A stretch of 64,000 bases of DNA from Streptococcus oralis (GTDB taxonomy: Bacteria > Bacillota > Bacilli > Lactobacillales > Streptococcaceae), in contig NZ_RJPK01000003.1 in the NCBI RefSeq assembly GCF_003943415.1, positions 28,175 to 92,174 on the forward strand. Reading direction: 5' to 3'. Below are positions 47,042 to 55,346 of this stretch, piece by piece. Every line of letters starts with the position of its first letter. Position 1 is the stretch's first letter. Made by a program: the position numbers and the translations under genes. Under the pieces are notes generated by a model. It did not search any database. It was given only the letters and a program-made list of their open reading frames with translations, and was not told where the DNA came from.

Positions 47042-47688
47042 ATGTGGAATTAAAATTTAAAAATTCGAATTTAGCAGTTTTTAGGATCGTTGAGTTTAAG
47101 AACAAAGATTATATCTTAGATCCTACTTCCATAAAAGGAAAGTCCTATTTTTTCGGTTTGCTTCCTAAAGAAGTTACTGCTGAAATGGTTGAACTATCTC
47201 CATCAAATGATAGTTTTAGAATAAAATCAAAGACACCAATAGGGGCGTCTACTGCTTTAGTCATCATGGTTCAGCCATTCGTAGCTATCTCATATAGACT
47301 TATAAAAGATGCATTTATTGATTGGGGGATAAGTCAGCAACTTTCTTTGAAATTAGGTGTGTTTGCTTTCTCCGTGTTTTTGTCTTATCTTATGGCTGTC
47401 TGGTATGAAAAAGCTGCGGTACGAAAGTTCGAATCAAGAATCCCCCAAAATAGTAAACGATTTCGACTTGTTTTTGAACCAAAAGGCAAACGAATGATTG
47501 ATTGGTATCTAATTTTAGCAATTAATATTGTTTGTTTAATGTTTTTTTTGGGAAATAATGATGGCTCAGAAGGAGTCTTGTTGATAATTAATGGTATAAT
47601 TTCTTGGTTTTACTTTGTAATGATGAGAATGCCGCAAGTTCCCTCATATTATAAGACACTAATATTAACTGAAATTGAAGAGCTATAA
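47035..47688 (+). CDS. Membrane protein, probable immunity (DUF443/TsaI-like)
   Basis: The 217-aa protein opens with a soluble stretch (LKFKNSNLAVFRIVEFKNKD, then YILDPTSIKGKSYFFGLLPKE) followed by four to five transmembrane helices. That arrangement resembles DUF443 proteins such as TsaI, the immunity protein for the staphylococcal membrane-depolarising toxin TspA; similarity is judged by eye only. It overlaps the end of LXG copy 2 by 7 bp from GTG 47035; GTG 47044 is an alternative start. Immunity genes kept next to silent toxin tails protect the cell against siblings that use that tail. Confidence 0.6.
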   Translation: MVNVELKFKNSNLAVFRIVEFKNKDYILDPTSIKGKSYFFGLLPKEVTAEMVELSPSNDSFRIKSKTPIGASTALVIMVQPFVAISYRLIKDAFIDWGISQQLSLKLGVFAFSVFLSYLMAVWYEKAAVRKFESRIPQNSKRFRLVFEPKGKRMIDWYLILAINIVCLMFFLGNNDGSEGVLLIINGIISWFYFVMMRMPQVPSYYKTLILTEIEEL

Positions 47689-47712
47689 ATACAGAATGCC
47701 GAGAAGTTAGAA

Positions 47713-47840
47713 ATGATATTGATTCAGGTATTAAATCCATTCAGAAAGTGTTTGGGTGGTGAATGATTCATTTAAAGTTCAAGACTGCTAATATGATAGC
47801 GTAGAGTATTGTAGAATTAGAAAAATATAAATTGAAAGGA
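47713..47840 (+). pseudogene. Debris of another LXG tail and immunity-gene start
   Basis: 47713-47762 encodes DIDSGIKSIQKVFGW and a stop, repeating the end of LXG copy 2. Right after it, ATG 47763 starts MIHLKFKTANMIA, then an in-frame TAG, then SIVELEKYKLKG. This parallels the start of the immunity-like protein at 47035. It is the leftover of a second toxin-tail/immunity pair. Confidence 0.7.
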
Positions 47841-47850
47841 AAAAAAATAA

Positions 47851-48147
47851 ATGTCTATTTTGCCAATTGGAACAATTGTTTATTTAAAAGAGGGGAGTCA
47901 AAAACTAATGATTCTCAATCGTGGGGTTACTATAGAACAGAATGGTGAAAGTGTTTTGTTTGACTATTCTGCAGCTTTTTATCCAATGGGACTAAACCCA
48001 GAACAGTTGTTTTACTTCAATCGTGATGATGTAGATAAAGTGGTTTATAAAGGCTATAGTGATGAAGAAGAAGAACGGTTCGCTGAAATTTATCAACGTT
48101 GGCTTGATGAAAATGCAACAACAATTAAAAAAGGTGTAACAAAATAA
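47851..48147 (+). CDS. DUF4176 protein (T7SS-associated), first copy
   Basis: The 98-aa protein begins MSILPIGTIVYLKEGSQKLMIL and contains YSDEEEERFAEIYQRW, the pattern of DUF4176, a small soluble family encoded in type VII loci and of unknown function. GAAAGGA precedes the ATG. A close relative lies at 50982-51311, also right after an LXG/membrane-protein pair and right before the repeat. DUF4176 thus marks the 3' end of each cassette here. Confidence 0.8.
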   Translation: MSILPIGTIVYLKEGSQKLMILNRGVTIEQNGESVLFDYSAAFYPMGLNPEQLFYFNRDDVDKVVYKGYSDEEEERFAEIYQRWLDENATTIKKGVTK

Positions 48148-48506
48148 TGTTCATCTGTAAAGATTATTGAAAAATATCACAATACTTTAAATAAAAATCA
48201 AAAACGAGGAGCTACTTTATCATTAAAGCAACTTCTCGTTTTTGTTTGTTCTATGTCGTAAGATGAATTAGCGTGACCATAAGCCTAAATTCATGATACA
48301 AAGATATAGCTTTGTTCCTATGGAAAGAGAGCTATTTTGATATTGTGGTATAATAGAACAAGAACATTTTTTAGTACCTTGAAAATTCTATATTTTCGCT
48401 TGTTTATCTCTTCTGCTATTTTCAAAAAATATCCTGTCCCTTGCCGTCAACTACCACCCTCATGATGTGGCTTTCTTGTTGATTAACTACAAGGGTAGGA
48501 GAAGCT
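48131..48506 (+). repeat. Cassette-end repeat, copy 1
   Basis: This segment matches 51405-51790 with scattered differences. It contains a terminator hairpin (48200-48245, arms AAAACGAG and CTCGTTTT, then T-rich), a -10 TATAAT with upstream TGG (near 48349-48354), and then a piece of essC. It sits between a DUF4176 gene and the next LXG copy. Confidence 0.8.
48427..48500 (+). pseudogene. Short essC fragment 1
   Basis: The fragment corresponds to essC around 39005-39078, the stretch after Walker A that encodes [20 protein letters not shown] in the intact gene. It has substitutions (for example Asp to Asn in the IDYKG part). It breaks off inside the GGG motif and is fused directly to LXG copy 3. 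Confidence 0.8.
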
Positions 48507-50096
48507 AGAATAGCTTCCTACGATCAAGCAATTTCTGCATTATCAGCATTTGATAATGCAGGAGATTTGCAAGGGGCAGCCTATGATAGTGGTAAACAAT
48601 ATGGTATGAATGTAATCACTCCCTTGCTCAAGGGAGCTATCATGTACTCAGAATTAGTAAGCGAAGCTGTTCCAGGTCTTCCCTCAAAATATCGTTCAGA
48701 AGTCGGAGATGATGACCTTGATTCAGAGGTACTTGAGAGTGAAATTCGTAGTCTTGAATCTAGTCTTCATAGTATTAGAGGAATGTACAATGCTATGGTT
48801 GGAGACGAATCTACAAGTGCAAGCACTTTAAGTAGTCTTTCAAATCGTATGGATGTCCTCCTAAAACAAAGAAATGAAAAAATGGATAAACTCCGTAAGC
48901 TAAATATGTTTGCTGGAAGTTCCAATGACGTTTTTTCTGTAGGGGAAGGTAGTAGCTTAGTTGATAACTTAGCTCAAAATCTCCAAACGGGTTTAAGTCA
49001 AATCCAAACAGAGTTTGCAAGTTTTAGTGGTACTTTTCCCAAGCACTCTGTACATACTCTGGGCTGGGCACAGAATATCGAGGGTGAGTGGGAAAATAAG
49101 GTTAAGATTGATGGAGATTATAAGAATATCCTCAAAAAAATTGAGGATGGTAAGGGATTGACCGAGAAGGATATGGAAGTAATTCAATCCTATAAAAAAC
49201 GTCATCCAAGTAAAGAGTTACCAGATACATTAGTTAATGCCATTGAGCAACACATCTATGAAAAGACATTAGCTGAAGCACTTGGTGATGATGGTGTTAA
49301 GTACAATACAATGAATTTGTATGATGCAATTACGGCAATCTCAGATAATGACTGGTTTAAGAGAGGAGCCCAAGTACTTGGATTAACACCGAAAAACTTG
49401 ACTGAGGCTTTCCTACAATCGGACGGTGTCATAGGATTGCTGGGATCGGTTGATAAGGGGACAAAAGGTAGGAAATTTGTAAATGGTGTAATGAGTACCA
49501 TGGCTTGGTATGAATCATTAGGAAATAAGGGAGGGACACTGAAAAAGATTTTCGATGGTATTTCTGATATCGCAAGCCCTGTAGAAACTATTGTAAAAAA
49601 AGGATTGGAAGGTGCCAGAGATGCTGGAATGGCGAAATTTGGCAAATATATAAAAGGGGGAGAAGAGGCAACAGGCTTATTAGGAAAAGGGCTCAAATAT
49701 TTCCCAAAAGTAGCTAAGGTTCTGGGGAAAGTAGGGACAGTAATGACGTTTGCTGATCTTGGGATTACAGCGATTTCTAGTGGAGTAGACGAATATAGCA
49801 AAACTAAGGATATAGGAAGAGCTGCTGGGAAAGGTGCACTTTCAGCTATAGCTAGCGTGGGTCCATTAGAAGGAGCAACCATCGGAGGAGCAATAGGTGG
49901 TCTCCCAGGAGCAGCTGTTGGAGCAGTTGTTGGAGGTGTTATTCAAGGTATAAAAGCATGGAAGCCGAAATTTTTTGATGATCCTGTTAAAGGAACGAAA
50001 GAGATTATAGATGATGTTGGTAACGGTATAAAAGGAACTGTTAAAAATATATCTAATTTTATGGGTGGAATCGGTAAGGCATTAGGAGTTGGGTGA
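48504..50096 (+). pseudogene. LXG toxin copy 3, 5'-truncated, divergent N-terminal domain
   Basis: The frame opens after a TGA inside the essC fragment and reads RIASYDQAISALSAFDNAGD before the first possible start, TTG 48567 (509 aa). The natural N-terminus of about 22 residues is gone. The LXG domain (DLQGAAYDSGKQYGMNVITPLLKGAIMYSEL, in part) is only distantly similar to copies 1 and 2. The KRHPSKELPDTLVNAI hinge near residue 212 is shared in form. The C-terminus has a Gly/Ala-rich zipper (GATIGGAIGGLPGAAVGAVV). With no lap genes and no proper start, it is probably unexpressed or a donor; the rest of the frame is intact. Confidence 0.75.
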
Positions 50097-50956
50097 AAAG
50101 TATGAGGAAGAAATCAATTTTTAAAGCAAGTTTTGAAGAGAGTTTAAATTTGGAGGATGATGGTTTTTTGCAGTATCAGAAACAAGATTATTATAATAAA
50201 CTTGGGAAAGCCTTTAAGAAAGGGAAACCCTCTTTTTGGTTTGGTATTAAAACTTTTATTCTTAGTCTGTTGTTTCCGATAGGTGCAAATTTCATGCTCC
50301 TTGCTGTTACCCTATCATTCCAAAATTCTGATCCTAAAGATTTAAGGTTACCAGTTTCTCAGTATCCTTTGCTAACAGTCGAGCTTTATTTAATTTGCTT
50401 GTTAATTTGGTTGTTATTGGTATTAATGGGTAAATTCTTTAAACGGACGTTTATTCTCCCTTATCGTTATCGATTTCATATTATAACTTTTATGATATGG
50501 TTTGTGTTTGAATTTAATTTGCTGGCAACAACTATCTCTTTACCTATATTATCAATATGGGGGATCTTAGTACTTTTAGGGCTTCAAGTATTGTTGACTT
50601 ATGTAATGTTAAGAACAGAGCTTAGAAGTTTGAAAAAACGAATGTATGGAGAAGTTAAGTCACCTACCTTACAAGATAAAATTGCCAAAGGTATTGCTAT
50701 TTATGGAGCAGGTATATTGGGCTTAGCTGTGATTGTTAATTATATTTTCAAAGCTTTTTCTATTAATTTTTCACATTCCGTAACTGTTTCAGGTCTCTTT
50801 ATATTTTGGATTCTATTAAATATTGGTATAATCGCCATGATTGTATTTATGGAGTTTCCTTTCTTTTTAGAAGGCTATTACAAATGGAAATATCCTGAAG
50901 AGTATCGTGAGTGGGAAGGAAAATCAGTGGAAGAATGGTATGGGAAAAAATATTAA
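50093..50956 (+). CDS. Polytopic membrane protein, probable immunity to LXG copy 3
   Basis: The 287-aa protein has about six transmembrane helices and a cytosolic C-terminus ending WEGKSVEEWYGKKY. The start GTG 50093 overlaps the toxin stop (GTGA) with AGGAG 5 bp upstream; ATG 50102 is a less well placed alternative. It is not similar by eye to the two other putative immunity proteins, as expected if each matches its own toxin tail. The role is inferred from position and topology. Confidence 0.6.
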   Translation: MKSMRKKSIFKASFEESLNLEDDGFLQYQKQDYYNKLGKAFKKGKPSFWFGIKTFILSLLFPIGANFMLLAVTLSFQNSDPKDLRLPVSQYPLLTVELYLICLLIWLLLVLMGKFFKRTFILPYRYRFHIITFMIWFVFEFNLLATTISLPILSIWGILVLLGLQVLLTYVMLRTELRSLKKRMYGEVKSPTLQDKIAKGIAIYGAGILGLAVIVNYIFKAFSINFSHSVTVSGLFIFWILLNIGIIAMIVFMEFPFFLEGYYKWKYPEEYREWEGKSVEEWYGKKY

Positions 50957-50981
50957 AAAAAACACAAGGAGTTATTAAAAA

Positions 50982-51311
50982 ATGAATAATAAAAACAAAA
51001 ATAAAAATAAAAATAAAGAATTATTACCGTTAGGTAGTATTGTCTATCTTCAAGAAGGAACGCAGAAATTAATGATTATTGGTCGTGGAGTTATCTTTGA
51101 CGACGAGGAAACTGGAGAAAAAGCATTTGCTGATTATATGGGTGTTTTGTACCCAATGGGCTTTCAAACGGAATCGACACTTTTCTTTCAACATGAAAAT
51201 ATTGACAAAGTCGTTTTTGTAGGCTATTCAGATGAGGAAGAGGAGCGTTTTTCAGAAATTTATAGAGAATGGACGAAAACACTCACAGTTCCTAAGAAAG
51301 AGATAAAATAG
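50982..51311 (+). CDS. DUF4176 protein, second copy, with NK repeat
   Basis: The 109-aa protein is a paralog of that at 47851: LPLGSIVYLQEGTQKLMIIGRG and YSDEEEERFSEIYREW align closely. It carries an extra N-terminal run of alternating Asn and Lys encoded by near-perfect AAAAAT-type hexamers (about 50984-51017). AAGGAG precedes the ATG. Function is unknown. Confidence 0.8.
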   Translation: MNNKNKNKNKNKELLPLGSIVYLQEGTQKLMIIGRGVIFDDEETGEKAFADYMGVLYPMGFQTESTLFFQHENIDKVVFVGYSDEEEERFSEIYREWTKTLTVPKKEIK

Positions 51312-51404
51312 AATTACAGTGGAGTAACTATCATAGATTCTCTATATTGGACGTAGTATGCTAATTCTGTCTTTTTGCTGAAAGTTTTAAAACCATTAAA
51401 AAGT

Positions 51405-51790
51405 GTAACAAAATTCGAATAAGCTATATTTTTAGAGATTGTTGAAAAAATCACTATGCTTTAAATAAAAATAAAAAACGAGAAGTCGCTTTATTATTAA
51501 AGTAACTTCTCGTTTTTTGTCTGTTCTATGTCGTAAGATGAATTAGCATGGCTGTAAGTCTAAATTCATGATGCAAAAATATAGCTTTGTTCCTATGGGA
51601 AGAGGGCTATTTTGATATTGTGGTATAATGGAACAAGAACATTTTCTTTCTAGTACCTTGAAAATTCTATATTTTCCGCTTGTTTATCTGCTCTGCTAAT
51701 TCCAAAAAAATATCTTGTCCCTTGCCGTCAATTTTCATCCTCATGATGTGGCCTTCTTGTTGATCGACTACAAGGGTGGTGGAATGGCCA
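51405..51790 (+). repeat. Cassette-end repeat, copy 2
   Basis: This is the second copy of 48131-48506, with the same order: terminator hairpin (51475-51518), TATAAT with upstream TGG (near 51623-51628), then essC sequence from 51709. The essC part continues further here than in copy 1. Confidence 0.8.
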
Positions 51791-52605
51791 ATCTCTTTAA
51801 GAACCTGCCCCACCTCTTGGGAACCATTACCAACTTGGATGGAGCCCAATCCATGCGGGCCTTGGCTTCGATCAATGCGGAGAAGCATCGCCTCAGCCTG
51901 GTCAGGGGCGGATTACCAGCTGGACAAGGACGATATGGGGATCGAGGATCATACCATCTATCTAATCAATGAATTGGGTCAATATGAGATATTGAATGAA
52001 GACCTATCAGGCTTAGAAGAGGCTGACGAGATCAAGGAAGTTCCGACAGAGTTGGATGCGATAGTGCAACATATCCAAGATCTGTGTCAGGAACAAGAAA
52101 TTCCTCCAGTACCCCAGCCATGGTTGCCACCACTTAAGGAGCGCATCGCGCTAGAGGAGCTGGAAGAGGTGCAGCCAGCGGTTGCTTGGAAAGAAGAGAA
52201 GTCCCTTTCCTTCCTACTTGGGATGGCGGATATCCCGCAGGCCCAGAAGCAGGAAGCCGTCTCTATCAACCTCTCCAAGGATGGGCATGTTCTTCTTTAC
52301 GGAAGTCCTGGTACAGGGAAGACCACCTTCCTTCAGACAGCCGGTATGGACTTGGCGAGAAAGCACAGTCCCAAGGCTCTTACCATGTACTTGATGGACT
52401 TTGGGACCAATGGATTGGCGCCCTTGTCCAAGCTTCCGCAGGTGGCAGACACCATGCTTTTGGATCAGGCAGAGAAGATTTCTAAGTTTGTGCGGATCAT
52501 GGAGCGCGAACTCAACCGTCGTAAGAAACTCCTTGCGGACTATGGTGTAGGGACCTTAGAGCTCTACCGAGAGTCTAGTGGTCAGCAAGAGCCGTCTATT
52601 GTTAT
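51709..52605 (+). pseudogene. essC fragment 2 with internal deletion
   Basis: 51709-51891 matches essC 38999-39181 (after Walker A of D1). The match then jumps about 400 bp to essC about 39583 and runs to about 40300, covering the D2 Walker A (GSPGTGKTT) and the region after it. It stops at GTTATCCTCT and switches to unrelated DNA at an inverted repeat. The jump changes frame, so the long open frames across it are not a working protein. It keeps high identity with essC and could recombine with it. Confidence 0.87.
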
Positions 52606-52614
52606 CCTCTCAGT

Positions 52615-52664
52615 GTACCGCACCAGGCTTCAAGTCAAGCGCGATAGAGAAGCTGGTGTGGTAC
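52615..52664. repeat. Inverted repeat at the right edge of the LXG array
   Basis: The left arm 52615-52631 (GTACCGCACCAGGCTTC) and the right arm 52649-52664 (GAAGCTGGTGTGGTAC) pair almost perfectly around a 17-nt loop. No T-run follows, so it is not a typical terminator. It lies exactly where the essC fragment ends and may mark a recombination or insertion point. Confidence 0.7.
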
Positions 52665-52688
52665 AGTATCAGAAAGTATTTTTCTACC

Positions 52689-53762
52689 TTAACGATTTTT
52701 CCAAGCTTGGTATCGAGTGTCAATCAAGAGTTGGGTTAGTCGTCCCATGGTTTCTCTTTCATCAGGAGTGAGGGATTGGGCTTGGACAAAGAGATGGTGA
52801 ACGTGTTCAATGACCTTGAAGGAAGAAAGGTCGTTGATAGAAGAGATGCCTGCATCGAGAATGATTCCAAAAAAGAGGTCAAAGTAGAGTTGCAGTTCTT
52901 CGTCAGGAACTGTTTCAACCCATTCCTTGAAGGTAGTATCGACTTGCTGGCTGTCACTATTGGTCTCATCCAGTTGGACAAAGTGTTTGTCTTCAACCTG
53001 CCAACTAAAGGTGTCATGCTGGGCGATACCACCTAGGGCAGTGCTTCGAACGACGATTTTTTTATCAGGAATTTCCAGCATCATCCCGATGATAGAACCT
53101 TGTGGGACAAATACTTTCGTTCTTTCCATCATGTTTTGATAGCCTGGTGTTTCGGTTAGTTCCTTGTGAAGCCCAGGCGCATCAAAATTATAGACAGCGA
53201 CAATGTTTTTTTGTAAAAGTGGATCGAGTTGACTAGCAGCATAGACGGCTAGATTGCCTCCTTTTGAGTGTCCTGCTAGGACAACCTTTTGGTTAGGATG
53301 TTGAGCAAAAAAGTCCTGTAAATACTGGAGGGCATGTTTTTGAGCTGGGATTTCCTTCATATAGGTCATATGGAAATCTTCTTTCCAACCGATGATACTG
53401 TCGTCAGTTCCACGAAAAACAAGCACATAGGTATCGAGACTGATACGATAAGTCATAGCTGCGAACTGTTTTTGCAATTCAGGATCGATATCGTTGATAA
53501 AGTCTGAGAGCTTGCAATTTTTAAAGCGTTTGTGTTGAGCGAGTTGATCCAATAACTGGAGGCGGTTTTTGCTGGTCAGCATCGTCGTTTCTCTAGGGAT
53601 TTGAGGTGCAAGATCTATGAGGCGCTGGGGTTCTTGAGCGACTAAATCATCAAAAGGAAGATAGGTTAATTCGGTCAAGGCAAGAACATCTAACTCGTTC
53701 ACGGGAAGGTCATAAAAGGAATCATATGCTACATCATTCAAGTAGTCAAAAATATTGGCCAT
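52689..53762 (-). CDS. Mbeg1-like alpha/beta hydrolase (DUF2974)
   Basis: This 357-aa protein has the lipase-type nucleophile motif GHSKGG (AGHSKGGNLAVYAASQ) and the preceding YVLVFRGTDDSIIGW block seen in DUF2974/Mbeg1-like hydrolases. No signal peptide is visible, so it is probably cytosolic. The likely substrates are lipids or esters, unproven for this family. A GAAAGGAG ribosome site precedes the start. Its 3' end lies about 25 bp from the inverted repeat that closes the LXG array, so the array sits next to a chromosomal gene left intact. Confidence 0.82.
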   Translation of the reverse strand: MANIFDYLNDVAYDSFYDLPVNELDVLALTELTYLPFDDLVAQEPQRLIDLAPQIPRETTMLTSKNRLQLLDQLAQHKRFKNCKLSDFINDIDPELQKQFAAMTYRISLDTYVLVFRGTDDSIIGWKEDFHMTYMKEIPAQKHALQYLQDFFAQHPNQKVVLAGHSKGGNLAVYAASQLDPLLQKNIVAVYNFDAPGLHKELTETPGYQNMMERTKVFVPQGSIIGMMLEIPDKKIVVRSTALGGIAQHDTFSWQVEDKHFVQLDETNSDSQQVDTTFKEWVETVPDEELQLYFDLFFGIILDAGISSINDLSSFKVIEHVHHLFVQAQSLTPDERETMGRLTQLLIDTRYQAWKNR

Positions 53763-53873
53763 AAAAGCTCCTTTCTCTATGTTTATCCTATCACATTTAC
53801 CTAGAATTAGCTAGTAGGCTTGTTTGGATGACCTAGCAGGGATTGATTCAGATATATAGAAGACAGGCTGCTC

Positions 53874-54635
53874 CTATTTCAAACCTCTAAACGAGCTTAC
53901 TTGTATATTTTTGCTATCAATCCCATTTTCCTTTAAAAAATTCTTCATCTCATTTACATCATCAGGCTGACCTGTGATGAGATAGCTGGCTTGATTGCCG
54001 TATTCATCAATAGCACGTTTTAAAAATTCTTGACTTTGAAAAAATTCATCGCTTGTTTTATAAGTAAAATTCGATGTTTTCTGAGCTAGTTCCTTCATTT
54101 CTTTATCAAAAATAGTCACTCCTTTGTCAAAATGATTGAGTACAATCGGGCATTTACCAGCCCATTCTTTGATAAGGGGGCGTAGAGCAGAAATGCCGAC
54201 ATCAGATGCAAAGCAAACTAGTGGCTGATTCATATCTTTAACGGTCAAAGAGGAATCCAGCCAACTCATCTCAATCTCACTGCCAGCCGGTAAATGTGTC
54301 AAGGTTTCCTTAAAGAGGCTACCACTATTATGAGTCAAAATGAGAATTTCATCTTCATCAGGTGTGGAGGCAATGGTTAGCCATCGACTGGTTTGCTCTC
54401 CCTTAGCTTCAGACGACGTATCAGGGAGTGTGAACTTAGCATAAGCCCCAGCTTTCCAGATTTGATGACTCGGTTTTGTGATATGAATTAAATACAGATC
54501 CCCGCTGGGGTTTTCGATGGATTTTATCGATAATGTCTGGCTTCGTCCAAGATAAGCGATGGTGGCCCAAGTTATAAGGCTTAGGACTCCAAGTGTTGAT
54601 AGAATGATAATAAACATTTTTTTACCTCTTTTCAT
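53874..54635 (-). CDS. Membrane-anchored ferredoxin-reductase-like flavoprotein
   Basis: The 253-aa protein has one N-terminal transmembrane helix (about residues 7-28), then an FAD-binding barrel with the R-x-x-(S/T) type motif (SRWLTIAS), and an NAD(P)-binding domain (PLVCFASDVGISALRPLI; YLITGQPDDVNEMKNFL). It should pass electrons from NAD(P)H to an unknown acceptor at the membrane. It lies 85 bp downstream of the tetR gene on the same strand. An inverted repeat like the one at the tetR promoter lies just before its ribosome site, so it is the likely target of that repressor. Confidence 0.72.
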   Translation of the reverse strand: MKRGKKMFIIILSTLGVLSLITWATIAYLGRSQTLSIKSIENPSGDLYLIHITKPSHQIWKAGAYAKFTLPDTSSEAKGEQTSRWLTIASTPDEDEILILTHNSGSLFKETLTHLPAGSEIEMSWLDSSLTVKDMNQPLVCFASDVGISALRPLIKEWAGKCPIVLNHFDKGVTIFDKEMKELAQKTSNFTYKTSDEFFQSQEFLKRAIDEYGNQASYLITGQPDDVNEMKNFLKENGIDSKNIQVSSFRGLK

Positions 54636-54662
54636 TTTTTATGACTCCTGTTCTCAATTTTG

Positions 54663-54689
54663 TGAATGAACTAAAAACAAATTCATTCA
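54663..54689 (-). promoter_or_regulatory. TetR-type operator before the flavoreductase gene
   Basis: The inverted repeat TGAATGAA (54663-54670) with TTCATTCA (54682-54689) and an 11-bp spacer has the same arms as the site at 55308-55335. Confidence 0.7.
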
Positions 54690-54720
54690 TATTTTTCCAA
54701 AAAATAAAGAAATCCATTCT

Positions 54721-55284
54721 TTATTTTAGAACTCCTTTTATGAAGTTGGTTGCAAGTATTTCGACAGTTTTGCCAATATCTGGAAAATCTTTTTCCGTGA
54801 TATGCATATCCATGTAGTAAAATAGGTTATAAACTTGTAAAATCTCTTGAATCTTTTCTGGAGAATACCCTTCAGCCTGCATACGATTTGTAAAAGTTTT
54901 AACTAGAAATTGATGAAATGGATTTGCGACTTTGCCTTCTTCTGAGGAATAGTAGCTGTGCAACTCATCTGCTATGGCAGGATTGTACCATTCTGCAAGG
55001 ATTTTATTGGAAGAAACGAGAGTTCTGGACTGAGCAAATAGTTGACCAATGAGGTCGATCATGTCAATTTCCCAATCCAGTTCTTCGATCATAGCTTGGC
55101 GAACACGGTTGTTTTCATCTATATAGATATCTAGAAAAATGGCTTCTTTACTCTCGTAATAGTTATAAAAAGAGCCAACTGCCACCCCAGCTTGCCTAGC
55201 AATTTCTGAAATTCCTGTCGCCTTGTAACCTTTTTTCGAAAAAACTTCATAGGCCGCTGTCTTTAAAGCTTGTTTTTTGTCCAA
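54721..55284 (-). CDS. TetR-family repressor
   Basis: The protein (about 187 aa) has the TetR HTH near the N-terminus (TGISEIARQAGVAVGSFYNYYESKEAIF, in part) and a helical ligand domain. I place the start at TTG 55284 because AAGGAGG lies about 9 bp before it. The longer frame from ATG 55308 contains that ribosome site inside the coding part and has none of its own. It is probably autoregulated and likely controls the flavoreductase after it; the ligand is unknown. Confidence 0.85.
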   Translation of the reverse strand: MDKKQALKTAAYEVFSKKGYKATGISEIARQAGVAVGSFYNYYESKEAIFLDIYIDENNRVRQAMIEELDWEIDMIDLIGQLFAQSRTLVSSNKILAEWYNPAIADELHSYYSSEEGKVANPFHQFLVKTFTNRMQAEGYSPEKIQEILQVYNLFYYMDMHITEKDFPDIGKTVEILATNFIKGVLK

Positions 55285-55307
55285 TCTGACCTTACCTCCT
55301 TCGGACA

Positions 55308-55346
55308 TGAATGAATATTATATTTAGTTCATTCATATTCTAGCAA
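55308..55346 (-). promoter_or_regulatory. tetR promoter with embedded operator
   Basis: On the minus strand, -35 TTGCTA (plus 55341-55346) and -10 TATAAT (55317-55322) are 18 bp apart. The repeat TGAATGAA (55308-55315) with TTCATTCA (55328-55335) brackets the -10, giving autorepression. Confidence 0.72.

Noticed and set aside
48131..48506. Cassette-end repeat as an insertion sequence
   Set aside because: No transposase, terminal inverted repeats or target duplication are visible; its content (terminator, promoter, essC piece) points to segmental duplication.
50984..51017. AAAAAT hexamer run as a phase-variable switch
   Set aside because: The unit is six bases, so gain or loss keeps the reading frame; it can vary length but not switch the gene off.
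51776..52771. 331-codon open frame across the essC fragment and inverted repeat
   Set aside because: It begins out of frame with essC, shifts into the essC frame only because of a deletion, and runs into unrelated DNA antisense to the neighbouring gene.
55285..55308. ATG 55308 as the start of the TetR gene
   Set aside because: It would lie at the predicted transcript start without a ribosome site, while AAGGAGG sits correctly for TTG 55284.
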